Shown here: positions 46,796-53,318 of the stretch, in pieces
Numbering within the stretch: position 1 is the first letter of the stretch
Layout: every line of letters begins with the position of its first letter
From: AAA044-D11 sp965268555
GTDB lineage: Bacteria; Actinomycetota; Actinomycetes; Nanopelagicales; Nanopelagicaceae
Direction: 5' to 3'
Assembly (NCBI GenBank): GCA_965268555.1
Contig: OZ254174.1
Span: 434,001 to 498,000, forward strand
Length of the DNA stretch: 64,000 nucleotides
Notes under the pieces: generated by a model
Told to the model about the DNA's origin: nothing
The model's input: only the letters and a program-made list of their open reading frames with translations
Database searches by the model: none
Position numbers and translations under genes: made by a program

Positions 46796-47872
46796 TTAGT
46801 TATCCGGGTTTGGAACAGTGACGTCGCGAACAAAGCTCTCAAGATCATTAACTGATTGCAAGAATCCACGAAGAGTACGAAGTGTCGCACCGAAATTAGT
46901 GAATTCTTCAACTTTTAAACCATCCGCGTCATACATTTTGCGGAATTCTGGAATCTTCTCCAGCATTGGGTTCAAGATATTTGGATCCATTGGTTCTTCT
47001 ACGCTATTTGGATTAGGAATTATTCCACTCTCATTTGCCTTTACTTGCCAGGCATATGGGGGAGAGATAACTGCATCGCCACCGATAATCTCACTCCAAT
47101 GCATATGGTTTCTAAATGCCGCAGATAATAAACGAGTACGGTATCCGCGCTCTTTATAAATCTTGTGAGCGTTCTTAAATACTGCAACACCAGCCCATTC
47201 AAGTGAAGCTGGGTCAATTGTGACGCCAGTCTTCTCGACACTTACCTTCACCCAGTCATCAACGCGACCAACCATGATTGTGCAGACCGGACCCATCTGC
47301 GAAATATCTAAACCTTCGGCTTCGCGACGTTTCAACCCGCGTTCAATCGCTTCAGCAACAGCAATTGTTTGCGCAACCGAGAATGAAACAGTCGCATTCA
47401 AACTAACACCTAAGTAGGTCGCCTCTTCAAATGCACTAATTGCCTCTGTTGTTACGGGAATCTTTACAATCATATTTTTTGCAAGCTTCGAGAACTCAAC
47501 TGCTTGCTGCGTTAAAGCTTTGGCATCTCTAAAGTTTCTAGGGTCGGTTTGAATTGAAAGCCGACCATTTCGCCCGTTATATTTTTCGAATTCACCTTCA
47601 AGCAACTTTGCGGCATTAACTGAAAGTTCCTTAACCATTGCCCAACCGATTGCATCATCCGTAGCTGTTGGATGCGATTTCGCATATTCCTTAATTCGCC
47701 CGACCCAATGATCTTGGTCTGCCTTAAGAGCGCTAAGTGCGATAACCGGGTTGCATGTTGCCCCGACGATGCCCCAAGTAAGAGCGCTTTTAAGTTCCTT
47801 CGGGTCCGCAGAGTCATTCCAAAGAACAGTTTTTGAATTCTCTTTCATGAACAGGAATGGTGATTGCGTCAT
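46796..47872 (-). CDS. Transaldolase-family protein
   Basis: A 358-residue TIM-barrel protein. GATCNPVIAL corresponds to the TSNPxI motif, SIQTDPR to SxEVDPR, and MIVKIPVT carries the Schiff-base lysine K137. Canonical transaldolase of the pentose phosphate pathway has somewhat different motif spelling, so another substrate is possible. GGAGG lies four bases before the ATG. Apparent co-transcription with hutG is unusual. Confidence 0.82.
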   Translation of the reverse strand: MTQSPFLFMKENSKTVLWNDSADPKELKSALTWGIVGATCNPVIALSALKADQDHWVGRIKEYAKSHPTATDDAIGWAMVKELSVNAAKLLEGEFEKYNGRNGRLSIQTDPRNFRDAKALTQQAVEFSKLAKNMIVKIPVTTEAISAFEEATYLGVSLNATVSFSVAQTIAVAEAIERGLKRREAEGLDISQMGPVCTIMVGRVDDWVKVSVEKTGVTIDPASLEWAGVAVFKNAHKIYKERGYRTRLLSAAFRNHMHWSEIIGGDAVISPPYAWQVKANESGIIPNPNSVEEPMDPNILNPMLEKIPEFRKMYDADGLKVEEFTNFGATLRTLRGFLQSVNDLESFVRDVTVPNPDN

Positions 47873-47980
47873 GTTTCCTCCGCTAATCGTGCGTTAATAC
47901 GATAGAGCCTATTAGCCAGCGTAGAGTTAGTAAAATATTTGGACAGTCCATTCGCTAAATGCCCGTATTATTATCCAACT

Positions 47981-48334
47981 GAAGAGTCGCCCGGATCACC
48001 GCGTTATGAAAATACCGAGGAAAGTCCGGACTCCGAAGAGCAAAGTGGTGGCTAACAGCCACCCGGAGCAATCCGCGGGATAAGTGCCACAGAAAATAAA
48101 CCGCCGTTAGCAATAACGGTAAGGATGAAACGGTGGTGTAAGAGACCACCAGCAATTGCAGTGATGTGATTGGCTAGGTAAACCCCACTTGGAGCAAGAC
48201 CAAAAAGATGGCGTTCGAGAGCTGCTCGCTCGAGTCATCAGGTAGGTTGCTTGAATCTGTAAGCAATTGCAGATCTAGATGGATGGTGATCGTTTCGCAA
48301 GAAACACAGGATCCGGCTTATAGGGCGACTCTTC
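47981..48334 (+). ncRNA. rnpB: RNase P RNA, bacterial type A
   Basis: The P1 helix closes perfectly: GAAGAGTCGCCC (47981-47992) pairs with GGGCGACTCTTC (48323-48334). Conserved regions include GAGGAAAGTCCGGACTCC near the 5' end and AGATGGATGGTGATC plus ACAGGATCCGGCTTATAG near the 3' end. About 354 nt, the expected size. It is the ribozyme for tRNA 5' maturation. A T-rich stretch (TTTATTTTTAT) follows and may end transcription. Its 3' end is the source of the downstream repeats. Confidence 0.97.
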
Positions 48335-48343
48335 TTTATTTTT
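48314..48343 (+). repeat. rnpB 3'-end repeat, copy R1 (native)
   Basis: The last 21 bases of rnpB plus nine bases of the T-rich tail. The 30 bases are repeated exactly at 52031-52060 (R4). Core TAGGGCGACTCTTCTT is shared, with changes, by R2, R3 and R5. This would be the left-most att site of the array. Confidence 0.9.
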
Positions 48344-48430
48344 ATAGTTAGTGAAGTCAATTCACGCTTACTTTGCCTAAAAATGTTTGTACAAGTTGCT
48401 GAATAACCTGTCGCAGATTTAGATGTTTTT

Positions 48431-48471
48431 ATGGGGAATCCATGGGCAAATATGGGCAGTTCTATGGGCAG
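48431..48471 (+). repeat. TGGGG/TGGGCA motif cluster after R1
   Basis: TATGGGGAATCC is followed by three spaced TGGGCA units (48443, 48453 and 48465 approximately). The same motif string recurs after R3. It resembles arm-type binding sites of tyrosine recombinases; this reading is inference. Confidence 0.55.
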
Positions 48472-48483
48472 AATTCATCTACG

Positions 48484-48503
48484 AACAACTTTGCGAAGTT
48501 GTT
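48484..48503 (+). terminator. Stem-loop between TGGGCA cluster and R2
   Basis: AACAACTT (48484-48491) and AAGTTGTT (48496-48503) form a perfect 8-bp stem with a TGCG loop, followed by TGTTTGT. It occupies the same place relative to the TGGGCA motifs as the stem-loop at 49574-49609. Confidence 0.5.
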
Positions 48504-48511
48504 TGTTTGTC

Positions 48512-48533
48512 AGCTAGTAGGGCGATTCTTCTT
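48512..48533 (+). repeat. rnpB 3'-end repeat, copy R2 (diverged)
   Basis: Carries TAGGGCGATTCTTCTT, one change from the R1 core, but the flanking CGGCTTA is degraded to AGCTAG. It forms the left boundary of the heliorhodopsin islet. Confidence 0.75.
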
Positions 48534-48608
48534 AAAATAACTGATTAGTGTGAGTATTGTGAGCGTATTCAGGAAACCACTTGAGGCTTATCAATAGGAG
48601 AGATTTTA

Positions 48609-49403
48609 GTGATGTCGACAAACAATGTTGTTGCTAACGGAGTAACTTTTGAAAAACTCATAAATGTTCGTAAGTGGAATATTGCTCTCACAATCTTGCA
48701 TCTTGGGCAAGCGATTGCTGTTCTACTTTTGACAAATGATTTCGCCATTAAAGTACTTAGCTCATTTCCTGCTGGTCCTCCAGGAACAGAAGGTCTTGTC
48801 ACTTCGACTCTCTTTGAAGTTCGAATTGGCTGGGTCATAGCTGCTTTTCTTGCGCTTGCAGGCTTAGACCATCTGATCACATCAACTTTTGCACGCAAAA
48901 CATACGAGAACGATTTAAAGAATGGCATTAACCGCTTTCGCTGGGCAGAGTACTCAATTAGCGCGACTCTTATGGTTGTTGTCATCAGTATGTATTGGGG
49001 AATCTTGACGCTTGCCGCATTAGTTGCTGTGGTTGGCGCTAATTTTGCAATGATTCTATTTGGCTGGTTGCAGGAAAAGATGAATCCTCCAGGTCGCACA
49101 AGCACAACAATGATGCCATTCTGGTTTGGAACACTAGCTGGCATTGCCCCATGGCTTGCGATGTTGGTCAACATCTCACAAATCCCACTAGATGATGCTC
49201 CTGCCGGCCTCGTCGTAATCCAGATTGTTCAAGCAATTTTCTTCTTCTGCTTCGGCCTAAATCAATGGTTGCAGTATCGCGGAATTGGAAAATGGTCCAG
49301 CTATATGTTTGGCGAAAAGACTTATCTGATCCTGAGTCTTGGTGCTAAATCACTTTTGGCTTGGCAGATCTTTGCAGTCTCGCTAATCCCAATAACCAAT
49401 TAA
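48609..49403 (+). CDS. Heliorhodopsin
   Basis: A 264-residue seven-helix retinal protein. The diagnostic heliorhodopsin motifs are NGPPGT-like AGPPGT (55-60), FRWAEYSISATLMV with counterion E114, ILFGWLQEK (149-157), MPFWFGTLAGIAPW (169-182) and LGAKSLLAWQIF with Schiff-base lysine K247. H31 and H88 match the two conserved histidines. In these proteins the N-terminus faces the cytoplasm; they are light-sensing or regulatory rather than ion pumps. AGGAG at 48596-48600 precedes GTG 48609; ATG 48612 is an alternative start. It lies alone between repeats R2 and R3. No retinal biosynthesis gene is in the window. Confidence 0.96.
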   Translation: MMSTNNVVANGVTFEKLINVRKWNIALTILHLGQAIAVLLLTNDFAIKVLSSFPAGPPGTEGLVTSTLFEVRIGWVIAAFLALAGLDHLITSTFARKTYENDLKNGINRFRWAEYSISATLMVVVISMYWGILTLAALVAVVGANFAMILFGWLQEKMNPPGRTSTTMMPFWFGTLAGIAPWLAMLVNISQIPLDDAPAGLVVIQIVQAIFFFCFGLNQWLQYRGIGKWSSYMFGEKTYLILSLGAKSLLAWQIFAVSLIPITN

Positions 49404-49416
49404 GTCATGAGCCATT

Positions 49417-49439
49417 CCGGCTCATAGGGCGACTCTTCT
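49417..49439 (+). repeat. rnpB 3'-end repeat, copy R3
   Basis: CCGGCTCATAGGGCGACTCTTCT differs from R1 by one base over 23. It lies 13 bases after the heliorhodopsin stop and separates that islet from the ene-reductase islet. Confidence 0.9.
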
Positions 49440-49450
49440 CTAAATTAGTG

Positions 49451-49487
49451 ATTAAGGATCATTTCTCACAAGGAAATGGTCCTTAAT
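49451..49487 (+). terminator. Strong stem-loop after R3
   Basis: ATTAAGGATCATTTC (49451-49465) pairs with GAAATGGTCCTTAAT (49473-49487) over 15 positions with one G-U and a seven-base loop. It is a candidate terminator for heliorhodopsin transcripts, although no T-run follows. Similar arms occur at 15946-15968. Confidence 0.6.
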
Positions 49488-49532
49488 TGTCTTCAAAACT
49501 CAGCAGAACCTATAAAGGTTTAAAAGGTTTTA

Positions 49533-49572
49533 GTGGGGATTTTGTGGGGAATGTGGGCAAAAACGTGGGCAG
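49533..49572 (+). repeat. TGGGG/TGGGCA motif cluster after R3
   Basis: Contains GTGGGGAT, TGTGGGGAATG, GTGGGCAAAA and GTGGGCAG in the same order as the cluster after R1. Lies about 95 bases downstream of R3. Confidence 0.55.
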
Positions 49573-49573
49573 A

Positions 49574-49609
49574 TTTCTGACTACAAACATCCTTGTCTGT
49601 AGTCAGAAA
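49574..49609 (-). terminator. Perfect 12-bp stem-loop beyond the ene-reductase gene
   Basis: TTTCTGACTACA (49574-49585) pairs with TGTAGTCAGAAA (49598-49609) around a 12-base loop, nine bases beyond the minus-strand stop of the ene-reductase. Likely its terminator. Confidence 0.6.
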
Positions 49610-49617
49610 CCTTCCTA

Positions 49618-50685
49618 TTAAAGCGTTGGGTAATCCGTATAGCCCTTTTCGTCGCCACCATAAAACTTTGATCCATCTGCAACGTTGTATGGACCATCAG
49701 TCTTTAGGCGCTCCACTAAATCAGGATTTGAAATAAAGAGTTGACCGAGTGAAACCAAATCAGCTACGCCAGATTCGATGTATTCCAAATCCGCCTTACC
49801 CTTCATATTTTCACCAACAAAAGTGTTTACGATCAAAGAATTCGACCACCATGTGCGAACCTTCGTCAGAAGTCCATTTTGCATTTGGTTCTCCATGAAG
49901 TGAAGGTAAGCCAAATCGAGCGGTGCCAATTCTTGGATGAGTGCCTCATATGTGGCTTCAAAACCTTCTTCGGCTATTCCATTGAAGGGGTTAGCGGGAG
50001 AGATTCTGATGCCGACCTTCGATGATCCAATCTTTGCTGAGACCGCCTTCGTAACCTCAACAGCGAACTTAATTCGACCTGCGACAGAGCCACCCCATTG
50101 ATCTGTGCGGAGATTTACATTTGTAGATATGAATTGGTGCACCAAGTAACCATTTGCACCATGGATTTCGACGCCATCAAACCCTGCAGCAATTGCATTT
50201 TCTGATGCGCTTACAAAATCGTTGATGGTTTGCTGAATATCTGCTTCGGACATTTCTTTAGGAACCTCAAAGTTCTGAGGACCCTTTGATGTGTAGACCT
50301 GGCCCTCAGCTATTACAGCCGATGGAGCAAGTGGAACGAGCCCTTCTGGAAGCAGATCCTGATGGCCGATACGTCCCGTGTGCATGAGTTGAGCAAATAT
50401 GACACCACCTTTTGTGTGGACGGCACTTGTTACCTTCTTCCATGATTCAACTTGTTCTGCTGAATGCAATCCTGGAGTACTTGGGTAGCCCTGTCCCACG
50501 ATTGAAGGTTGTGTGCCTTCAGTGATGATTAATCCTGCCGAAGCTCGTTGTGCGTAGTACTTCGCCATCAAATCTGTGGCAAGTGCACCGGGATTTCCAG
50601 CACGGCTACGTGTCATAGGCGCCATCACAATACGGTTTTGAAGCAGTTTTCCTGCAAGGTCGTATGAACTAAATGCTTTTGTCAT
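49618..50685 (-). CDS. Old yellow enzyme family ene-reductase (NemA-like)
   Basis: A 355-residue FMN TIM-barrel oxidoreductase that reduces activated C=C bonds or nitro compounds with NAD(P)H. The substrate-binding pair H175/N178 and proton donor Y180 sit in IHGANGY. APMTRSRA at the N-terminus and DQWGGS are family signatures. It is the last gene of a marR - DUF6069-like - ene-reductase group on the minus strand, so induction by electrophiles through the MarR protein is a reasonable inference. Confidence 0.95.
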   Translation of the reverse strand: MTKAFSSYDLAGKLLQNRIVMAPMTRSRAGNPGALATDLMAKYYAQRASAGLIITEGTQPSIVGQGYPSTPGLHSAEQVESWKKVTSAVHTKGGVIFAQLMHTGRIGHQDLLPEGLVPLAPSAVIAEGQVYTSKGPQNFEVPKEMSEADIQQTINDFVSASENAIAAGFDGVEIHGANGYLVHQFISTNVNLRTDQWGGSVAGRIKFAVEVTKAVSAKIGSSKVGIRISPANPFNGIAEEGFEATYEALIQELAPLDLAYLHFMENQMQNGLLTKVRTWWSNSLIVNTFVGENMKGKADLEYIESGVADLVSLGQLFISNPDLVERLKTDGPYNVADGSKFYGGDEKGYTDYPTL

Positions 50686-50746
50686 GTTTATTACTTTCTA
50701 AGGGATGAACTGAAGCAGGTAGCTTCAGATTTTAATTAGTACGGAG

Positions 50747-51130
50747 TTACTTTGTTGAGCGCTTTGTTCCGACAAACCAGATAAGACCTGCAACCACGTG
50801 CATTGAAGCCAAGCCAATTGATGTCTTGGAGTCATCTGAAGCGCTAAATGGGGCGGCAGCGGTTACTACGCCAAAAATGAGTCCTATAGTCGATGACTTT
50901 GATAAGAAACTCTGAGATTTCTTCCCAATTAACGATGCGACAAAAGCCGCAATCACAAGTCCGAATAAAGTTGAAGCAAAGACCATAGCCAGAGCGATTT
51001 CTTGAGATCCACCTTGATTCACGACCATTGTTGCATCGGCACCTTTGGCGATGAGAAAGATGATCGAGTTAGCAATCGCAGCAATTGCTGCATAACCTGC
51101 AAATTTACGAACGTTGAGTGACTGCGTCAT
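50747..51130 (-). CDS. Four-helix membrane protein, DUF6069-like
   Basis: A 127-residue protein with four hydrophobic segments (about 10-27, 45-66, 78-96 and 105-121). The layout and the SMHVVAGLIWFVG C-terminus resemble DUF6069-type actinobacterial membrane proteins. AAGGAAAAC precedes the ATG. It overlaps the marR gene by 26 bases and precedes the ene-reductase. Function unknown. Confidence 0.65.
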   Translation of the reverse strand: MTQSLNVRKFAGYAAIAAIANSIIFLIAKGADATMVVNQGGSQEIALAMVFASTLFGLVIAAFVASLIGKKSQSFLSKSSTIGLIFGVVTAAAPFSASDDSKTSIGLASMHVVAGLIWFVGTKRSTK

Positions 51131-51611
51131 GTCTGTTTTCCTTCTTGTTTATGGGGTGGTGTTCTTTCATGTGAGTTGAGATTGCTTCTGATATTTCGAT
51201 CAAAGACTTCATCTGGGCCTGGGTTAGGACCTCGCTGAAACAGTGATTGATTTCTTTAGACTGGAGAGGAATTGCAGCTTCAGCCATTTTTCTTCCCTTA
51301 GCTGTGATGGAGACATCGAAGCAGCGAGAGTCATCTGTATTTCTTGATTTCTTAACAAAACCAGTCTCTTCCATCCTTGAAATTTGATGAGACATTCGGC
51401 TTATTTCCCAGCCAAGACCCTGTGCAAGTCGATTCAGGTTCACGCTTGGGACAGTCAATTCAGAAAGTGCGACAAGCACTACGTATTCCGTTCCAGAAAT
51501 TCCAGAGTGGTTTGTAATTTGTCGACCAAGGTGAGGAAGCAGACTGGTGCCGATTTTGTGGAATGCACGCCAGGCTTTGGAGTCGAGGTCCTTCATTCCC
51601 TTTTGTGCCAC
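51105..51611 (-). CDS. MarR family transcriptional regulator
   Basis: A 168-residue winged-helix regulator. SGTEYVVLVALSEL is helix 1-2, LAQGLGWEISRMSHQISRMEETGFV the helix-turn-helix, and RCFDVSITAKGRKM the wing. A sigma70-type promoter on the minus strand, TTGACA (51640-51645) and TTTAAT (51618-51623) with six bases to the GTG, supports a leaderless start at 51611. A palindrome over the -35 suggests autoregulation. Confidence 0.93.
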   Translation of the reverse strand: MAQKGMKDLDSKAWRAFHKIGTSLLPHLGRQITNHSGISGTEYVVLVALSELTVPSVNLNRLAQGLGWEISRMSHQISRMEETGFVKKSRNTDDSRCFDVSITAKGRKMAEAAIPLQSKEINHCFSEVLTQAQMKSLIEISEAISTHMKEHHPINKKENRHDAVTQRS

Positions 51612-51630
51612 AGGAGTATTAAATCAGATA

Positions 51631-51648
51631 TACTTGATATGTCAAGTA
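51631..51648. promoter_or_regulatory. MarR-type operator palindrome
   Basis: TACTTGA-TATG-TCAAGTA is an 18-bp inverted repeat with 7-bp perfect arms. It overlaps the -35 of the marR operon and lies in the gap to the divergent gene at 51676. Size and placement fit a MarR-dimer site. Confidence 0.7.
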
Positions 51649-51675
51649 ATAAGCAGATTAAGAAAAGAGCCCCCA

Positions 51676-51951
51676 ATGAATAGTTATATGGTCGTTGCGA
51701 CTTTTAAAGAAGGCGTTACACAAGACGAAATTCGAGCATTGATTCCAGCAGAGCAAGCGCAGGCTAAATTATTGGAAGAGCAAGGTTTGTTGGGGAGCAT
51801 CAAAGTTGCGATGCCTAAGCGCACAGTCTTTCTTGAAGCATTCGGCCAAGACGATCAAGGCGTCCTAGAAACCATCCACTCACTTCCGCTAGCCGCAGTT
51901 TGGGATATCGAAGTCTTTCCCACGACGCCAACAGCAGGATCTAGCGTATAA
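51676..51951 (+). CDS. Small dimeric-barrel protein (YCII / muconolactone isomerase-like)
   Basis: About 91 residues from ATG 51676. YMVVATFKEGV, the AEQAQAKLLEEQGLLGSIKVA helix region, and VLETIHSLPLAAVWDIEVFP fit a ferredoxin-like dimeric barrel as in muconolactone isomerases. The frame extends upstream to 51547, but that part runs through the MarR operator. Divergently transcribed from marR and likely under the same operator. Confidence 0.75.
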   Translation: MNSYMVVATFKEGVTQDEIRALIPAEQAQAKLLEEQGLLGSIKVAMPKRTVFLEAFGQDDQGVLETIHSLPLAAVWDIEVFPTTPTAGSSV

Positions 51952-51990
51952 AAGTTCATAAAAGTGTTTACAAGTTTTTACGGGAAAAAG

Positions 51991-52000
51991 TATGGGGAAA
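51991..52000 (+). repeat. TGGGG motif before R4
   Basis: TATGGGGAAA, preceded by GTTTTTACGGG, resembles the start of the clusters at 48431 and 49533 but lacks TGGGCA units. Probably a partial remnant. Confidence 0.35.
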
Positions 52001-52030
52001 CCTCAGGATTGGGCCTGAAGTGAATTCTTT

Positions 52031-52060
52031 CGGCTTATAGGGCGACTCTTCTTTATTTTT
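52031..52060 (+). repeat. rnpB 3'-end repeat, copy R4 (exact)
   Basis: Thirty bases identical to 48314-48343, including the T-rich tail. It ends the ene-reductase islet and begins the PaiB islet. Exact identity over this length 3.7 kb away points to a recent copy or to continued exchange. Confidence 0.93.
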
Positions 52061-52086
52061 TATTAGACATGTAAGTGGTCATAAGA

Positions 52087-52092
52087 TTAAAT
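52087..52092 (+). promoter_or_regulatory. -10 element TTAAAT, leaderless start of the PaiB-like gene
   Basis: TTAAAT is followed by six bases and ATG 52099. It lies 27 bases after R4 and supports 52099 over the upstream in-frame start at 52075. Confidence 0.6.
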
Positions 52093-52098
52093 CAGCAC

Positions 52099-52722
52099 AT
52101 GTATATCCCTAAACATTTTCAGCCGAGCGATAAAGCAGCTCAAGAATTCTTATCAAAAATTGAATCGGGACATTTAGTAAGCAATACCGAGAAAGGTCTT
52201 ATATCGACCCTACTGCCTTTAATTTATGACAAAGAAACTAATTCTCTTTTAGGGCATGTTGCAAAACTCAATGATCAAGTTTCTTTACCAACTAATCAAG
52301 AGGCACTTGTTATCTCAATGCTTAATGAAACCTATATTTCTCCAAATTGGTATGCATCTAAAGAGGAACATCACAAAGTTGTGCCTACTTGGGATTACAT
52401 GTTGGTTCATGCATATGGTCAGTTGGTAATACACAACGATCCAGACTGGATTTTGAATCAAGTAACCCGTCTTACTAATCACTTTGAGGCAAGCCAACCT
52501 AAACCTTGGAACGTTGATCAAGCTCCGACAGATTATGTTGATGGCCAGATTAGAGCCATTGTTGGAATTGAACTTAAAATCAACCGCATTGAGGCTTCAT
52601 TCAAGATGAGTCAAAACAAATCTAAGGCGGACTTGGATGGGGTAATTGCTGGGTTGCAAAAAGCTGGCAAAGTATCTATCTCAGAAGCGATTAATGCCTT
52701 AAGGCCAGAGGAAAGGAAGTAG
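52099..52722 (+). CDS. PaiB-type FMN-binding protein
   Basis: A 207-residue protein of the PaiB family, split-barrel FMN-binding proteins first described as negative regulators in Bacillus. MYIPKHF at the N-terminus, ISPNWYASKEEH, VPTWDYMLVHAYG and FKMSQNKSKAD are family motifs. The start at 52099 gives the canonical MYIPKHF. It occupies the whole islet between R4 and R5. Confidence 0.92.
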   Translation: MYIPKHFQPSDKAAQEFLSKIESGHLVSNTEKGLISTLLPLIYDKETNSLLGHVAKLNDQVSLPTNQEALVISMLNETYISPNWYASKEEHHKVVPTWDYMLVHAYGQLVIHNDPDWILNQVTRLTNHFEASQPKPWNVDQAPTDYVDGQIRAIVGIELKINRIEASFKMSQNKSKADLDGVIAGLQKAGKVSISEAINALRPEERK

Positions 52723-52734
52723 TTTTCTAGTTTT

Positions 52735-52758
52735 CCGGCTTATAGGACGACTCTTCTT
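52735..52758 (+). repeat. rnpB 3'-end repeat, copy R5
   Basis: CCGGCTTATAGGACGACTCTTCTT differs from R1 by a single base over 24 (GGG to GGA). It lies 12 bases after the PaiB-like stop. No further copy was seen downstream in the window. Confidence 0.88.
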
Positions 52759-52836
52759 GTTTACGCTGTGCAGATTCAATCTGTTCTAACTTTTAGACAC
52801 GCGAATTTTCAAAAAGAAATCCCTCTGCTTGACCTT

Positions 52837-52842
52837 TAAACT
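52837..52842 (+). promoter_or_regulatory. -10 element TAAACT, leaderless start
   Basis: TAAACT followed by six bases and ATG 52849, which would drive the His-rich protein and DUF305 cluster. Confidence 0.6.
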
Positions 52843-52848
52843 TTCCGC

Positions 52849-53274
52849 ATGTTGCTCAGGGTTTTGAAGACACGTTTGGTGGTCCTTCCCCTTGCCGTAC
52901 TTTTTCTTCTTTTCAGTGCTGGCGCTGCTGCCGCCCCTGATTGTCACATTGAAACAGCGGCACAAACGAAAAATCAATCTTCAACACCTCATATGCATTC
53001 TGGGGCCCCTCATGATCATTCGAATCAAGCGGCGAGCACTGCAGTATCGGGTATTCAAGGATTAAATGTTTTGGCGGATAAAGCCCTCGAAAATGAAATG
53101 TGTTTTGTCCTTGGATTCATAGTTTTGCTCTTATCCCGATTCTTGCGAATTAAGAGATCAACTTTTTCGGTGTTGCGACTTTCCCGGCCGAGATTCCTTC
53201 TGCCACAACTCCTATCCAAAAATCTAGGTTATTTGAATTTAAATCATCTTAAGCTAGGAATTATTCGAATCTAA
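52849..53274 (+). CDS. His-rich membrane or secreted protein, unrecognised
   Basis: A 141-residue protein with an N-terminal hydrophobic signal (about 10-28), a Cys and His-rich region (PDCHIET, then HMHSGAPHDHS near 48-58), a second hydrophobic helix near 85-97, and a basic C-terminal tail. The His cluster suggests metal binding, perhaps copper. I do not recognise the family. It is followed by DUF305 after 44 bases. Confidence 0.65.
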   Translation: MLLRVLKTRLVVLPLAVLFLLFSAGAAAAPDCHIETAAQTKNQSSTPHMHSGAPHDHSNQAASTAVSGIQGLNVLADKALENEMCFVLGFIVLLLSRFLRIKRSTFSVLRLSRPRFLLPQLLSKNLGYLNLNHLKLGIIRI

Positions 53275-53318
53275 TTCTTATCTCGTCCTTAAAATTAACT
53301 ACGAGAAAAGGAATTTAA

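Noticed and set aside
47955..48155. Short open frame inside the 5' part of rnpB
   Set aside because: The region is fully explained by RNase P RNA pairing and conserved blocks.
48569..49174. 201-residue open frame antisense to the heliorhodopsin gene
   Set aside because: It lies opposite a strongly recognised gene, shows no family motif and has the composition of a complementary-strand shadow.
51547..51675. N-terminal extension of the small dimeric-barrel protein
   Set aside because: It would cross the MarR gene start and operator; ATG 51676 begins exactly at the conserved YMVVATF strand.
48335..52764. Prophage or transposon as the source of the islets
   Set aside because: No integrase, transposase, terminase or structural gene was found, and there are no terminal inverted repeats with target duplications; the repeats are copies of the rnpB end instead.
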